From assembly GCF_014489615.1 (NCBI RefSeq), contig NZ_CP060825.1, positions 6,928,001 through 6,992,000 of the forward strand: DNA of 64,000 nucleotides, read 5' to 3'. Origin of the DNA: Streptomyces genisteinicus. GTDB taxonomy: Bacteria; Actinomycetota; Actinomycetes; Streptomycetales; Streptomycetaceae. The first letter of the stretch is position 1. Every line of letters begins with the position of its first letter. The translations under genes were made by a program, and so were the position numbers. Below the pieces are notes generated by a model. That model ran no database searches. It was given only the letters and a program-made list of their open reading frames with translations, and was not told where the DNA came from. Below, in pieces: positions 41,209-49,811 of the stretch.

Positions 41209-41706
41209 ATGCGTGCTACCCGCGCTCTCGCGGTGACCGCGACCGCCTTCGCGGCCGTCGGGCTCTGCGCTCCACTGGCCGCCGCCGGCGGTGGGGACGG
41301 CCCGAGGAACGTCCAAGTCAGCCCCTCCTCGGTCTTCCCCGGAGGCACCCTGACGATCACTGCCGACGGATGCCGCCGCGGTGGCACCGTCAGCTCGAAC
41401 GCCTTCCCCGACGCCACGCTCTCCCCGCGGGGCGACCGTGGCGGCGAGTCCACCGCCACCGCCCGGGTCCGCAACAACGCCGCGCCCGGCAGCTACCACC
41501 TGACGGTCCGGTGCAACGACAGCTCGCAGACCGCGAGCGCCTCGTTCACCGTGCTTCCCGCCCGGGGCGCCCAGGGCGGCCTCGGCGGGTCGATCGGACC
41601 CACCAGCACCGAGATGGCCATCGGTGCGGGTCTGGTCGCCACCGCCGCGGTGGGCGGCAGCGTCTTCATCGCACGCCGCCGCCGCACCGTCAGCGGCCAG
41701 GTCTGA
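41209..41706 (+). CDS. secreted, C-terminally anchored protein (family A)
   Basis: This 165-residue protein has a signal peptide (ending near PLAAAGG). An Ig-like beta domain follows, with VQVSPSSVFPGGTLTITADGC and SYHLTVRC, so two cysteines could pair. A short linker leads to a C-terminal hydrophobic segment (MAIGAGLVATAAVGGSVF) followed by ARRRR. It would be displayed on the outside of the membrane. It is related to the convergent gene at 41808 in architecture and wording (SVSP/SVTPS.VS.GG.vTLTA.GC). The role is unknown. Confidence 0.75.
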   Translation: MRATRALAVTATAFAAVGLCAPLAAAGGGDGPRNVQVSPSSVFPGGTLTITADGCRRGGTVSSNAFPDATLSPRGDRGGESTATARVRNNAAPGSYHLTVRCNDSSQTASASFTVLPARGAQGGLGGSIGPTSTEMAIGAGLVATAAVGGSVFIARRRRTVSGQV

Positions 41707-41733
41707 CCGGCCGAACCTCCCGGTCGGCCTGCT

Positions 41734-41776
41734 GCCCGTCGCCCCGAGTCCTGGACCAGGACTCGGGGCGACGGGC
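41734..41776. terminator. hairpin terminator between the two secreted-protein genes
   Basis: Complementary arms of 21 bases (41734-41754 and 41756-41776) meet around one base, so the real loop must open the innermost pairs. The stem of about 18-19 bp serves both convergent genes. Confidence 0.88.
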
Positions 41777-41807
41777 TGTCCGGGCGGGGCGGCGCGGTCT
41801 GCTCGCA

Positions 41808-42329
41808 TCAGTGGCGGCGGTCGGCCGAGCGCCGGCGCAGGACCAGGACGGTGGCCGTGGCCGCAGCCGCGACCATCGCGCCGCCCGCCGCGATCTCCGC
41901 CGTGTTCATGCCGTCGATGCTGCCGCCCTCGCCGCCGCGCACACCGGACGGGGCGATGGTGGCGGCGGGCCGGGTGGAACTGGCGGTGGGCGTGGCGGAG
42001 CCGCCCGCGATCCGCAGGTCCAGGGTGCCGATCCGCCCGATGCAGTTGAACTGGACGGAGTAGACGGCGCCCGGCCGGGCGTCCCAGTCGACGACGGCCG
42101 TGGCGGCGCCGTTCTGGGGGATGGTCACGGTGTCGAAGACGCCGGACGTCACGGTGGTCGTGCTCGGGCAGCCGCCGGCGGTCAGGGTCACACGGCCGCC
42201 CGCCGACACCGTCGACGGTGTCACGGAGAAGTCGTACGGCGTGTTGTTGACGGCGAACGCGGCGGTGGGAGCGGTCAGGGCGAGTGCGGCCGCTCCGAGA
42301 GCGGCGGATGCGGCACGTATCGCACGCAT
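41808..42329 (-). CDS. secreted, C-terminally anchored protein (family A paralogue)
   Basis: This 173-residue protein has a signal peptide ending AFA (about 27) and a beta domain with FSVTPSTVSAGGRVTLTAGG and two cysteines (GGCPST and FNCIG). A Thr/Ser/Pro linker leads to MNTAEIAAGGAMVAAAATAT and LRRR. The C-terminal GGSIDGMNTAEIAAGG matches GGSIGPTSTEMAIGAG of the gene at 41209, so the two are paralogues with opposite orientation. Their nearness to the class F sortase suggests one surface-protein unit. Confidence 0.75.
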   Translation of the reverse strand: MRAIRAASAALGAAALALTAPTAAFAVNNTPYDFSVTPSTVSAGGRVTLTAGGCPSTTTVTSGVFDTVTIPQNGAATAVVDWDARPGAVYSVQFNCIGRIGTLDLRIAGGSATPTASSTRPAATIAPSGVRGGEGGSIDGMNTAEIAAGGAMVAAAATATVLVLRRRSADRRH

Positions 42330-42501
42330 GGTCGGACCTCCGGGTCCCCGAGGAGCAGCTGCGGAACCGTTTCCGCACAGATCGGGGAGTGCTCCTCGAT
42401 CACCGAAACGCTATGAGCGCCCCCATCGGCCCGCGATCGGTGTAGGGCAATCGGGTCACGCCGCCGGTCCTCCGGGGTGACATGGCGGGCGTGTCGGAGG
42501 G

Positions 42502-43020
42502 TCAGGGGGCGGGCCGGATGAGATGGGGGGCCGCCTCCGCGATGCGTTCGCGCAGCGGGCGGCGTTCCAGTGCGTCCAGGGTTTCGGAGACCAGTGCGCT
42601 GAGCGGGTACGAGAGCTCCGCCTCGAGGGCCGCCGCCGCGGCCGCGGTGGCCTCCCATTCGGCGTCGAGCGCGGGCAGCAGGCCGCGTGCCCGTGCCGTC
42701 AGTGCGGCGATGCGCTGCCGGGCGTCCCGGCCGGGGGCGACGGTGACGAGCCCTTCGCGGTCCAGCCGGGCGACGGTCTGGCTGGCCGCCGAGTGGGTCA
42801 CGCCCGTCGCGGCTGCCAGGTCCCGCACCGAGCTCGGTCCCCGGGCGGCGAGCGCGCGCAGGTACGGGACCCAGTGGGGGCGGACGCCGGTGAGGCCCAG
42901 GTCCGCGTGGACCGATGCCACGTCGGCGTCGAGCAGGCTCAGCAGCAGGCGCAGGCGGGTGCCGAGGAGTTCGGGGCCCGGCCCGGCGGCGGAGGAGGCG
43001 GCGGAGGCGGTCGGAGACAT
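42502..43020 (-). CDS. MarR-family regulator
   Basis: This 172-residue regulator has the winged helix LTGVRPHWVPYLRALAARGP, SSVRDLAAATGVTHSAASQT and VARLDREGLV, with the wing at PGRDARQR. MarR proteins usually repress and respond to small aromatic ligands or oxidants. ATG 43020 directly abuts a near-perfect palindrome (43027-43048), which should be its own operator. The divergent neighbour is prolyl aminopeptidase, so both promoters may be controlled from this site. Confidence 0.9.
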   Translation of the reverse strand: MSPTASAASSAAGPGPELLGTRLRLLLSLLDADVASVHADLGLTGVRPHWVPYLRALAARGPSSVRDLAAATGVTHSAASQTVARLDREGLVTVAPGRDARQRIAALTARARGLLPALDAEWEATAAAAAALEAELSYPLSALVSETLDALERRPLRERIAEAAPHLIRPAP

Positions 43021-43026
43021 CCGTGA

Positions 43027-43048
43027 AATATAACAGCACTGTTGTATT
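43027..43048. promoter_or_regulatory. MarR operator palindrome
   Basis: AATATAACAG (43027-43036) and CTGTTGTATT (43039-43048) are inverted 10-base arms with one mismatch and a 2-base centre. It is a conspicuous AT-rich patch in GC-rich DNA between the divergent MarR gene and aminopeptidase gene. Confidence 0.75.
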
Positions 43049-43141
43049 GTCGGGCGTCCACCGCCGCAGGGGGCGTCCACCGGGGCGTCGTGCGCGCCGG
43101 ACGGGCGGCGCGCGGCGGCGGGCGAGGAGAGGGGACACGTC

Positions 43142-44131
43142 ATGGCAGAGCTGTATCCGCCCATCGAGCCGTACGACGAAGGGATGCTGGACGTCGGCGA
43201 CGGGAACCGGGTGCACTGGGAGGTGTCCGGCAACCCGCGCGGCACACCCGCCCTCGTCGTGCACGGCGGCCCCGGCTCCGGCTGCGTCCCCGGCATGCGG
43301 CGGTACTTCGACCCGACGGCGTACCGCATCGTCCTCTTCGACCAGCGCGGCTGCGGCCGCAGCACGCCGCACGCGTCCGACCCGGGCGCCGCCATGGGCG
43401 CCAACACGACGCACCACCTCCTCGCCGACATGGAGCGCCTGCGCGAATTCCTCGGCGTCCGGCGGTGGGTGCTCCACGGCGGGTCCTGGGGGTCGACGCT
43501 GCTGCTCGCGTACGCGCAGCGGCACCCGGATCGGGTGGCCGGCATCGTGGTCAACGGGGTGACCACCACCCGGCGGTCGGAGATCGACTGGCTCTACCGG
43601 GGCGTCGGACGCTTCTTCCCCGAGCAGTGGCACCGCTTCCGCGCAGGGGTGCCGGAGGCTGCGGGGCCCGGCGACGTGGTCGCCGCCTACGCCCGCCGCA
43701 TGGAGAGTCCCGACCCTGCGGTGCGAGAGCAGGCGGCCGCCGACTGGTGCCGCTGGGAGGACGCCGTCCTGTCGCTGGAGCCGCACGGGGCGCCCGACGT
43801 CTACAGCGGACGGCCCGACGACGCGCGGATCGCGCTCGTGCGCATCGCCGCCCACTACTTCGCACACGGCGCCTGGCTCGACGAGGGGGCGCTGCTGGAC
43901 GGCGCCGGGCGACTGGACGGAATTCCGGGAGTCCTCTTCCACGGGCGGCTCGACCTGAGCTCCCCCCTGGACACGGCCTGGGAACTGTCCCGCTCCTGGC
44001 GCGGCGCCGAACTCGTCGTCGTGGACGACGCGGGGCACAAGGGGAGCGACGAACTGCGCACGCGGGTCCGGGAAGCGCTGGACGGCCTGCGCGGCATCGA
44101 CGGCGGACGCCCTGCGGACGGCCGGGGATGA
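43142..44131 (+). CDS. pip: prolyl aminopeptidase (S33)
   Basis: This 329-residue alpha/beta hydrolase removes N-terminal proline from peptides. It has VVHGGPGSG (oxyanion), FDQRGCGRS, the nucleophile elbow GGSWGS (S115), the acid in FHGRLDLSSP and the histidine in DDAGHKG. Length is normal, and it lacks a signal peptide, so it is cytosolic. It is divergent from the MarR gene, with the operator about 95 bases upstream. Confidence 0.92.
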   Translation: MAELYPPIEPYDEGMLDVGDGNRVHWEVSGNPRGTPALVVHGGPGSGCVPGMRRYFDPTAYRIVLFDQRGCGRSTPHASDPGAAMGANTTHHLLADMERLREFLGVRRWVLHGGSWGSTLLLAYAQRHPDRVAGIVVNGVTTTRRSEIDWLYRGVGRFFPEQWHRFRAGVPEAAGPGDVVAAYARRMESPDPAVREQAAADWCRWEDAVLSLEPHGAPDVYSGRPDDARIALVRIAAHYFAHGAWLDEGALLDGAGRLDGIPGVLFHGRLDLSSPLDTAWELSRSWRGAELVVVDDAGHKGSDELRTRVREALDGLRGIDGGRPADGRG

Positions 44132-44141
44132 GTTGAGATCC

Positions 44142-44179
44142 GGCCAATTCGCGGCGCCGCGTTCAGGGGCGAATTGGCC
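44142..44179 (+). terminator. terminator after pip
   Basis: GGCCAATTCGC (44142-44152) pairs with GCGAATTGGCC (44169-44179) over 11 bp with a 16-base loop, just after the pip stop. Confidence 0.7.
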
Positions 44180-44328
44180 CGGTGTCAAAGGTATTTCGAC
44201 CATTCGCGTCCGCGACCGGAAAGATTCTTCTCCCGCTGTTGAACACCCGCCGCCCCCGCGTCCGTACCTAGGGCCATGAACGGCGCCGGGCGGCGCCGCA
44301 CCGGGCTGGAAGAACTACGGGAGTGGAC

Positions 44329-45303
44329 ATGAACACCTGGCGGAACGCCTCGCTCGCGGTGACCGCGGCGGCCGTACTCGCGCTGACGACGGCGTGCGGT
44401 CAGGACCAGGGCACCACGACCCCCAACGGTCAGGCCGTCGGCGCCGCGAACCCCGCGGCCCCCGGCGACGGCGGCTACGGGGCGGACGCGGGCTACGGCT
44501 CCGCGGGGGGCGGTGCGGCGGCCGAGGCCAAGCCCGCCGGCCAGCTGGCCGTCTGGGACAGCAAGGAGCTGGGCGAGGTCGTCACGGACAGCGCGGGCTT
44601 CACCCTCTACCGCTTCGACAAGGACACCGCCAAGCCGCCGAAGTCCAGTTGCGAAGGCGACTGCGCGAAGACCTGGCCCGTGGTGGCCGCCGGCGGTGCC
44701 ACCGCGGCCCCCGGCGTCGACCCCTCCCTGATCGGCGAGGTGACCAGGGCCGACGGATCGAAGCAGCTCACCATCGGCGGCTGGCCGATGTACCGCTACG
44801 CCAAGGACACCAAGGCGGGCGACGCCAACGGCCAGGGCGTGGGCGGCACCTGGTACGCCTCGGCGCCGGACGGGAAGAAGGCCCAGCCGGGCGGCGGCGA
44901 GGAGGCCGCCGGAGGGGAGGCCGGGGGTGAGGAGGCCGACCTCGCCGGGCTCTCGGTGCGCAAGGACCCCAAGCTCGGCGACATCGTCGTGGACCGGAAC
45001 GGCATGACCGTCTACCGCTTCATGAAGGACTCCGCCTGGCCCATGAAGACGGCCTGCACCGGCGCCTGCCTGGAGAAGTGGCCCGTCGTCGAACCCGTCG
45101 AGAAGAACGACACGGCCGGCATCCTGAAGAAGGGCTTCGTCACCTTCGACCGCCCCGACGGCATCGCCCAGCAGACCATCGACTGCTGGCCCATCTACAC
45201 CTTCTCCGGGGACGCCAAGCCCGGCGACACCAACGGCCAGGGCGTCGGCGGCACCTGGTACGCCGTCTCCCCGGAGGGCAAGCCGGTCGGAGCACCCAAG
45301 TAG
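44329..45303 (+). CDS. SCO0930-type lipoprotein with secreted repeats
   Basis: This 324-residue lipoprotein (lipobox ALTTAC, C23) has four related modules of the COG4315 kind. They read LGEVVTDSAGFTLYRFDKDT then CEGDCAKTWP, TIGGWPMYRYAKD, LGDIVVDRNGMTVYRFMKDS then CTGACLEKWP, and TIDCWPIYTFSGD. Each full module pairs a Y-x-F-x-x-D strand with a CxxxC-W-P turn. The role is unknown; heme or electron-transfer roles have been proposed for such repeats, but I cannot support one. GTG 44323 is an alternative start; GGGAG favours ATG 44329. Confidence 0.85.
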   Translation: MNTWRNASLAVTAAAVLALTTACGQDQGTTTPNGQAVGAANPAAPGDGGYGADAGYGSAGGGAAAEAKPAGQLAVWDSKELGEVVTDSAGFTLYRFDKDTAKPPKSSCEGDCAKTWPVVAAGGATAAPGVDPSLIGEVTRADGSKQLTIGGWPMYRYAKDTKAGDANGQGVGGTWYASAPDGKKAQPGGGEEAAGGEAGGEEADLAGLSVRKDPKLGDIVVDRNGMTVYRFMKDSAWPMKTACTGACLEKWPVVEPVEKNDTAGILKKGFVTFDRPDGIAQQTIDCWPIYTFSGDAKPGDTNGQGVGGTWYAVSPEGKPVGAPK

Positions 45304-45324
45304 TCCCCACGCAGCTCCGGCCCG

Positions 45325-45368
45325 CGCCCGGTCCGTCGCACACCCCCGGTGTGCCGGCGGGCCGGGCG
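45325..45368 (+). terminator. terminator of the repeat lipoprotein gene
   Basis: The inner stem GCACACC/GGTGTGC (45338-45344, 45348-45354) is extended by outer pairs CGCCCGG/CCGGGCG with a few mismatches. It starts about 20 bases after the stop codon. Confidence 0.7.
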
Positions 45369-45598
45369 CATGTGCGTCCCACAGGTACCGGCGTCCGGTG
45401 ACGAACGGTCATGACGCGTGCGCATGACGTCTCGATATGACGACTTCCCGCCGCCCCGCCCGTGACCACGTCGTGTGACCAAGAACGGACCGCTAATTTC
45501 CGTTTGGACTCGCCCTCTTGGCGGGCGATCAGTAGCCTCGGCTCGAACACTGGCCATGGACATGGCCGACCCTCCGTGGCGACTTGTTGGAGACATCG

Positions 45599-46411
45599 AT
45601 GGAGCGTCCCGCCTGGGCACCGCATGGCATCGACATATCGGTGCCGAGCGTTTCCCGCATGTACGACTACTACCTGGGCGGTTCGCACAATTTCGAGGTC
45701 GACCGGGAAGCCGCCCGCAAGGCGATGCAGTTCATGCCGGGCCTGCCGAAGATCATGCAGGCGAACCGGGCGTTCATGCGACGCGCGGTGAATTACGCCG
45801 CCGGCCGGGGAATCACGCAGTTCCTCGACGTCGGTTCCGGCATTCCCACCTTCGGCAACGTCCACGAAGTGGCCCGCCGGGCCGTGCCGGACGCCCGCGT
45901 CGTCTACGTCGACCACGACCCCGTCGCCGTCGCCCACAGCCGCAGCCTGCTGGAGGGCGACGACCGGTCCGCCGTGCTCGCCGCGGACCTGCGAAAGCCC
46001 AACCAGATCCTCGACAGCGCCGAAGTACGGGACCTGCTCGACCTGGACCGCCCGGTGGCCCTGCTCCTCGTCGCCGTCCTGCACTTCCTCCAGGACGGCG
46101 ACGACCCGTACGCGGCCGTTGCCGCCCTGCGCGACGAACTCGCCCCCGGCAGCCTGCTGATCCTGACCCACGCCTCCTACGAGGGCGTCCCGGTGACCCC
46201 CGAGGCGGCCGGCGGAGCGGTCGGTGTGTACCGGGACATCCGCCAGCCGCTGGCCATGCGGGGCCGCGAGGAGATCTCGGCGTTCTTCGAGGGGTTCGAG
46301 ATGACCGAGCCCGGTCTCGTGCCCATGCCCCACTGGCGGCCCGACGGGCCCGCCGACCAGGAGGACCCATACGCGTTCTCCGGTTACGCAGGGGTGGGGC
46401 ACAAGGCGTGA
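45599..46411 (+). CDS. SAM-dependent methyltransferase, DUF574 family
   Basis: This 270-residue protein is the Streptomyces-expanded methyltransferase type. It has PSVSRMYDYYLGGSHNFEVD near the start, the SAM-binding FLDVGSGIPT, VVYVDHDPVAVAHS and AVLHFLQD. The substrate is unknown. GGAG is nine bases before ATG 45599; TTG 45584 is possible. Its stop overlaps the GGDEF/EAL start (GTGA), so the two proteins are made together. Confidence 0.9.
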   Translation: MERPAWAPHGIDISVPSVSRMYDYYLGGSHNFEVDREAARKAMQFMPGLPKIMQANRAFMRRAVNYAAGRGITQFLDVGSGIPTFGNVHEVARRAVPDARVVYVDHDPVAVAHSRSLLEGDDRSAVLAADLRKPNQILDSAEVRDLLDLDRPVALLLVAVLHFLQDGDDPYAAVAALRDELAPGSLLILTHASYEGVPVTPEAAGGAVGVYRDIRQPLAMRGREEISAFFEGFEMTEPGLVPMPHWRPDGPADQEDPYAFSGYAGVGHKA

Positions 46412-48570
46412 GGCCCGACGCGCAGGCCGCCGTCTCCGCGGAGGAGCCGGACGCCCTGGAGGACCGCCTGAGGCGATTCGCGACCATCTGGAGCCGGGCG
46501 ATCTTCCCCGTCACCGCCACGTCGCTGACCCGGCCGGAATTCGAACAGCATCTGCTGCCCGTGGCCCGCGAGCTCCACCAGGAGCTCCACGCCCGGCCGT
46601 TCACCCCGCAGCCGGCCCAGCGGGTGGGCGCCGCCCTCGTCGACGCCCACTGCACCGACCCCGAGGCGCTGAGCCGCACCCTCGGCGTCATCGACTCCTA
46701 TCTCGTCCTGTACTGCGGCGACCCCGCGCAGAGCGCCGACGAGAGCCGTGCCCGCTGCGCACGGCTCCAGCACGCCGTCGCCGCCGGCTTCGCGCACGCA
46801 CTGCGTGAGCGGACCCTCGCCGAGCAGGAGGCCATCGCCCGCTCCTCGCTCATGGCCCGCAGCGACGCGCTCCAGGCCATGCACGACACCGAGGTCCGCT
46901 TCCGGGCCGTCTTCGAGGGCGCGGCGATCGGCATCGCCATCGCGGACCTCGACGGCAACGTCCTGGAGGTCAACGACACCCTGACCCGGATGTTCGGCGG
47001 CCTGGAACACCACGTCCGCGGACGCCGGATGAGCGACTGGGCGCACCCCGAGGACCGCCCCCAGGTGTGGGACCTCTACCGGGAACTGGTGAGCGGCCGG
47101 CGCGAGGAGTACCGGACCGAGAAGCCGTTCTACCGCAACGACGGCACGGTGCTGTGGACCAACCTCACCGTCTCCCTGCTGCGCGACGCCGAGGGCGAGC
47201 CGCAGTACCAGCTCGCGCTGATGGAGGACACCACCGAACGCCGGCTGCTCAATCTGCGGCTGCGCTACGAGGCCACCCACGACGCCCTCACCGGGCTGCC
47301 CAACCGGACGCTGTTCTTCGAGCGCCTGGAGAAGGCGGTCACGGCCGGGGAGGGCGCCCGCTTCGGGCTCTGCTACCTCGACCTCGACGGCTTCAAGGCC
47401 ATCAACGACAGCCTCGGCCACGCCACCGGCGACCGGCTCCTCGTCGAAGTCGCCGACCGGCTCCAGAGCTGCGCGACCGCACCGGGCGAGATGGTCGCAC
47501 GGCTCGGCGGCGACGAGTTCGTGGCGCTGACGACCGGCCCGGACACCGAACGGGAGGCCGACGAACTCGCCTCCCGCATCCTCGGCTCGCTCGCTTCACC
47601 GATCAACGTCGACGGCCGCGAGTTCACCGTCCGCGGCAGCATCGGCATCGTCGAGGGCCCGGCGGGCGAACGGACCAGCGCCGAGGTGCTGCGCAGCGCC
47701 GACATCACCATGTACCGGGCCAAGTCCGCGGGCGGCAACCGCTTCGAGCTCGCCGACCCGGAGGCGGACGCCCGCGCGATCACCCGGCACGGGCTCACCA
47801 CCGCGCTGCCCGCCGCGCTGGAGCGCGGCGAGTTCTTCATCGAGTACCAGCCGCTCGTGCACCTCGGCGACGGAACGGTGCACGGGGCCGAGGCGCTGGT
47901 GCGCTGGTGCCATCCGCAGCACGGGGTCCTCGGACCAGACCGCTTCATCCCGCTCGCCGAACGCACGGGCCTGATCGTGCCGCTGGGCCGCTGGGTCCTC
48001 CAGGAGGCGGTGCGCCAGGCCCGCTTCTGGAGCAGGCGGCACGCGGACGGGGGGCCGCTGCGGATCAACGTCAACCTCTCGCCCGCGCAGCTCCAGCACC
48101 CGGGGCTGGTCGCGGACACCGTCGACGTGCTGGAGCGCTCCGGGCTGGAGCCGGGGGCGCTCTGCCTGGAGGTGACCGAGTCGGCGCTGATCGGCGCGGA
48201 CGAGGACCTGCTCAAGCCGCTGCGCCAGCTGTCGGAGATGGGTGTGGACATCGCGCTCGACGACTTCGGCACCGGGTACTCGAACCTGGCGAACCTGCGG
48301 AGGCTGCCGGTGAGCGTGCTGAAGCTGGATCGTTCCTTCACGCAGGGGATGCAGCAGCATCCCTGCGACCCCGTGGACCTGAAGATCGTCGAGGGGATCG
48401 TGTCGCTCGCGCACAGTCTGGAGCTCGCGGTGACCGTGGAGGGCGTGGAGACGGGGGCGCAGGCGGAGCAGCTGCGCGAGCTGGGGTGCGACACGGCGCA
48501 GGGGTGGTACTACGCGCGGCCCGGTGCGCCGGACCGGATTCACGCGCTGGTGATGGCCGACGCGGTGTGA
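46408..48570 (+). CDS. rmdA: PAS-GGDEF-EAL c-di-GMP enzyme, RmdA-like
   Basis: This 720-residue protein has an N-terminal helical region, a PAS/PAC domain (about 165-285, FEGAAIGIAIADLDGNVLEV), a GGDEF domain with intact GGDEF (367-371), and an EAL domain with intact EAL (495-497) and DDFGTGYSNL. Both active sites look complete, so it could make or degrade c-di-GMP. RmdA of S. coelicolor, which I recall as SCO0928 near SCO0930, is a phosphodiesterase affecting development. The lipoprotein neighbour supports the symbol. The start is GTG 46408, overlapping the methyltransferase stop. Confidence 0.9.
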   Translation: MRPDAQAAVSAEEPDALEDRLRRFATIWSRAIFPVTATSLTRPEFEQHLLPVARELHQELHARPFTPQPAQRVGAALVDAHCTDPEALSRTLGVIDSYLVLYCGDPAQSADESRARCARLQHAVAAGFAHALRERTLAEQEAIARSSLMARSDALQAMHDTEVRFRAVFEGAAIGIAIADLDGNVLEVNDTLTRMFGGLEHHVRGRRMSDWAHPEDRPQVWDLYRELVSGRREEYRTEKPFYRNDGTVLWTNLTVSLLRDAEGEPQYQLALMEDTTERRLLNLRLRYEATHDALTGLPNRTLFFERLEKAVTAGEGARFGLCYLDLDGFKAINDSLGHATGDRLLVEVADRLQSCATAPGEMVARLGGDEFVALTTGPDTEREADELASRILGSLASPINVDGREFTVRGSIGIVEGPAGERTSAEVLRSADITMYRAKSAGGNRFELADPEADARAITRHGLTTALPAALERGEFFIEYQPLVHLGDGTVHGAEALVRWCHPQHGVLGPDRFIPLAERTGLIVPLGRWVLQEAVRQARFWSRRHADGGPLRINVNLSPAQLQHPGLVADTVDVLERSGLEPGALCLEVTESALIGADEDLLKPLRQLSEMGVDIALDDFGTGYSNLANLRRLPVSVLKLDRSFTQGMQQHPCDPVDLKIVEGIVSLAHSLELAVTVEGVETGAQAEQLRELGCDTAQGWYYARPGAPDRIHALVMADAV

Positions 48571-48699
48571 AGGTGTCCCGCTGGGGCGTTTGCGGGTGCC
48601 GGGGCGTGGGGGTCTCCGGGGCGGAGTGCCTCGTGGGGGTGCCGTGCCCCGGGGCGGGGGCTTCTGCGGGTGCGTGGCCCGTGCGCTGTCGGGAGCGGC

Positions 48700-48800
48700 G
48701 CCGTGGCGGGGGCTCTGCCCCCGGGCCCCCGCGCCTCAAACGCCGGCGGGGCTGGAACGAGGGCCTCCGGCCTTGAGCGGGCCGGGGCTGGAACGGGGGC
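48700..48800. repeat. dispersed Streptomyces-type GC repeat
   Basis: The stretch with GGGGGCTCTGCCCCC, then GCGCCTCAAACGCCGGCG and two copies of GGGGCTGGAACG..GGCCTCCGG has the wording of a repeat I recognise after many Streptomyces genes. It can form a stem around GGGGGC/GCCCCC and may end rmdA transcription. The 266-base gap (48571-48836) holds nothing else. Confidence 0.6.
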
Positions 48801-48836
48801 CTCCGGAGGGGTGGGGAGCGGTTCCGGACCGGGGGG

Positions 48837-49715
48837 CTACGTCGCCGCCAGGAGGACCCGCTGGAGTTCGCGGGCCGCGCGGGGCGGGGCGACGTCGCTG
48901 CGGTGGGCCAGGGCGATGGTGCGGTGGAGTCCGGGGGAGGCGAGGGGGGTCGTGCGGAGGTCGCGGGCGGCTCCCTGGGCCACCATCGCCGGGACCACGG
49001 CCACCCCGAGGCCGGCGCGGACGAATCCGAGTACGGCGTCCATCTCGCCGCCGGCCACCGTGAACGACGGCTCGAAGCCCTCGGCGCGGCAGGCGGCGAC
49101 CGTGAGGTCCCTCAGGTCGTAGCCGTGCCGGAACATCACCAGGGGCTCGTCGGCGAGGTCGGCGACGCGCAGGGGTGACGGCGGGGCGGGGGAGTCCGGT
49201 GAGGAGACCACCACCAGGTCCTCGCGCAGCAGCTCGACGGTGGTGAGGGCGGGGGACGGGGACGGCAGGGGGAGCACCACCAGGGCCAGGTCGAGCGCTC
49301 CGCGGGCCAGCTCGCGGACCAGGTCGTGCGAACCGGACTCCTCGATGATCAGCTCGATGCCCGGATGCCGGTCGTGGAAGGTGCGCAGCACCCGCGGCAG
49401 CAGTCCGGTGCACAGGCTCGGCGTGGCGCCGAGCCTGACCCGGCCGCGACGCAGCTGCGCCAGTTCCTGCACCTCGCGCCGGGCGGTCTCGGTGTCCGCG
49501 AGGATCCTGCGGGCCAGCGGGAGAAGGGCCTCGCCGGCGTCGGTGAGCGCGATGTTCCCGCGGGCCCGGCCGAAGAGGTCCGCGCCGAGTTCCTGCTCCA
49601 GGGCGCGGATCTGCTGGGAGAGCGACGGCTGGGAGACATGGACGCGCTCGGCGGCGCGGGTGAAGTGCCGGGTCTCGGCGACCGCGACGAAATACCGGAG
49701 CTGCTGGAGCTGCAT
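48837..49715 (-). CDS. LysR-family regulator
   Basis: This 292-residue regulator has the LysR helix-turn-helix (MQLQQLRYFVAVAETRHFTR, AAERVHVSQPSLSQQIRALE) and an effector-binding domain with GATPSLCTGLLP and VRAGLGVAVVP. ATG 49715 is chosen because LysR proteins start this way; the frame is open to 49745. It is divergent from sdhC with about 95 bases between, containing a palindrome that fits a LysR site. It may adjust this succinate dehydrogenase to carbon supply. Confidence 0.93.
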   Translation of the reverse strand: MQLQQLRYFVAVAETRHFTRAAERVHVSQPSLSQQIRALEQELGADLFGRARGNIALTDAGEALLPLARRILADTETARREVQELAQLRRGRVRLGATPSLCTGLLPRVLRTFHDRHPGIELIIEESGSHDLVRELARGALDLALVVLPLPSPSPALTTVELLREDLVVVSSPDSPAPPSPLRVADLADEPLVMFRHGYDLRDLTVAACRAEGFEPSFTVAGGEMDAVLGFVRAGLGVAVVPAMVAQGAARDLRTTPLASPGLHRTIALAHRSDVAPPRAARELQRVLLAAT

Positions 49716-49734
49716 GGATCCCACTCTACGACGC

Positions 49735-49755
49735 TCGATAGGCATGACCTATCGA
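49735..49755. promoter_or_regulatory. LysR-type operator between lysR and sdhC
   Basis: TCGATAGG (49735-49742) and CCTATCGA (49748-49755) are perfect 8-base inverted arms with 5 bases between, and the core ATAGGCATGACCTAT fits T-N11-A. It lies 20 bases upstream of the regulator start and 57 bases upstream of sdhC. Confidence 0.75.
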
Positions 49756-49811
49756 CGTGAGCCGGATCATGTCTTGGACCTCTGGTCGGGTGCGGGCCTA
49801 CCGTCGGCGCC

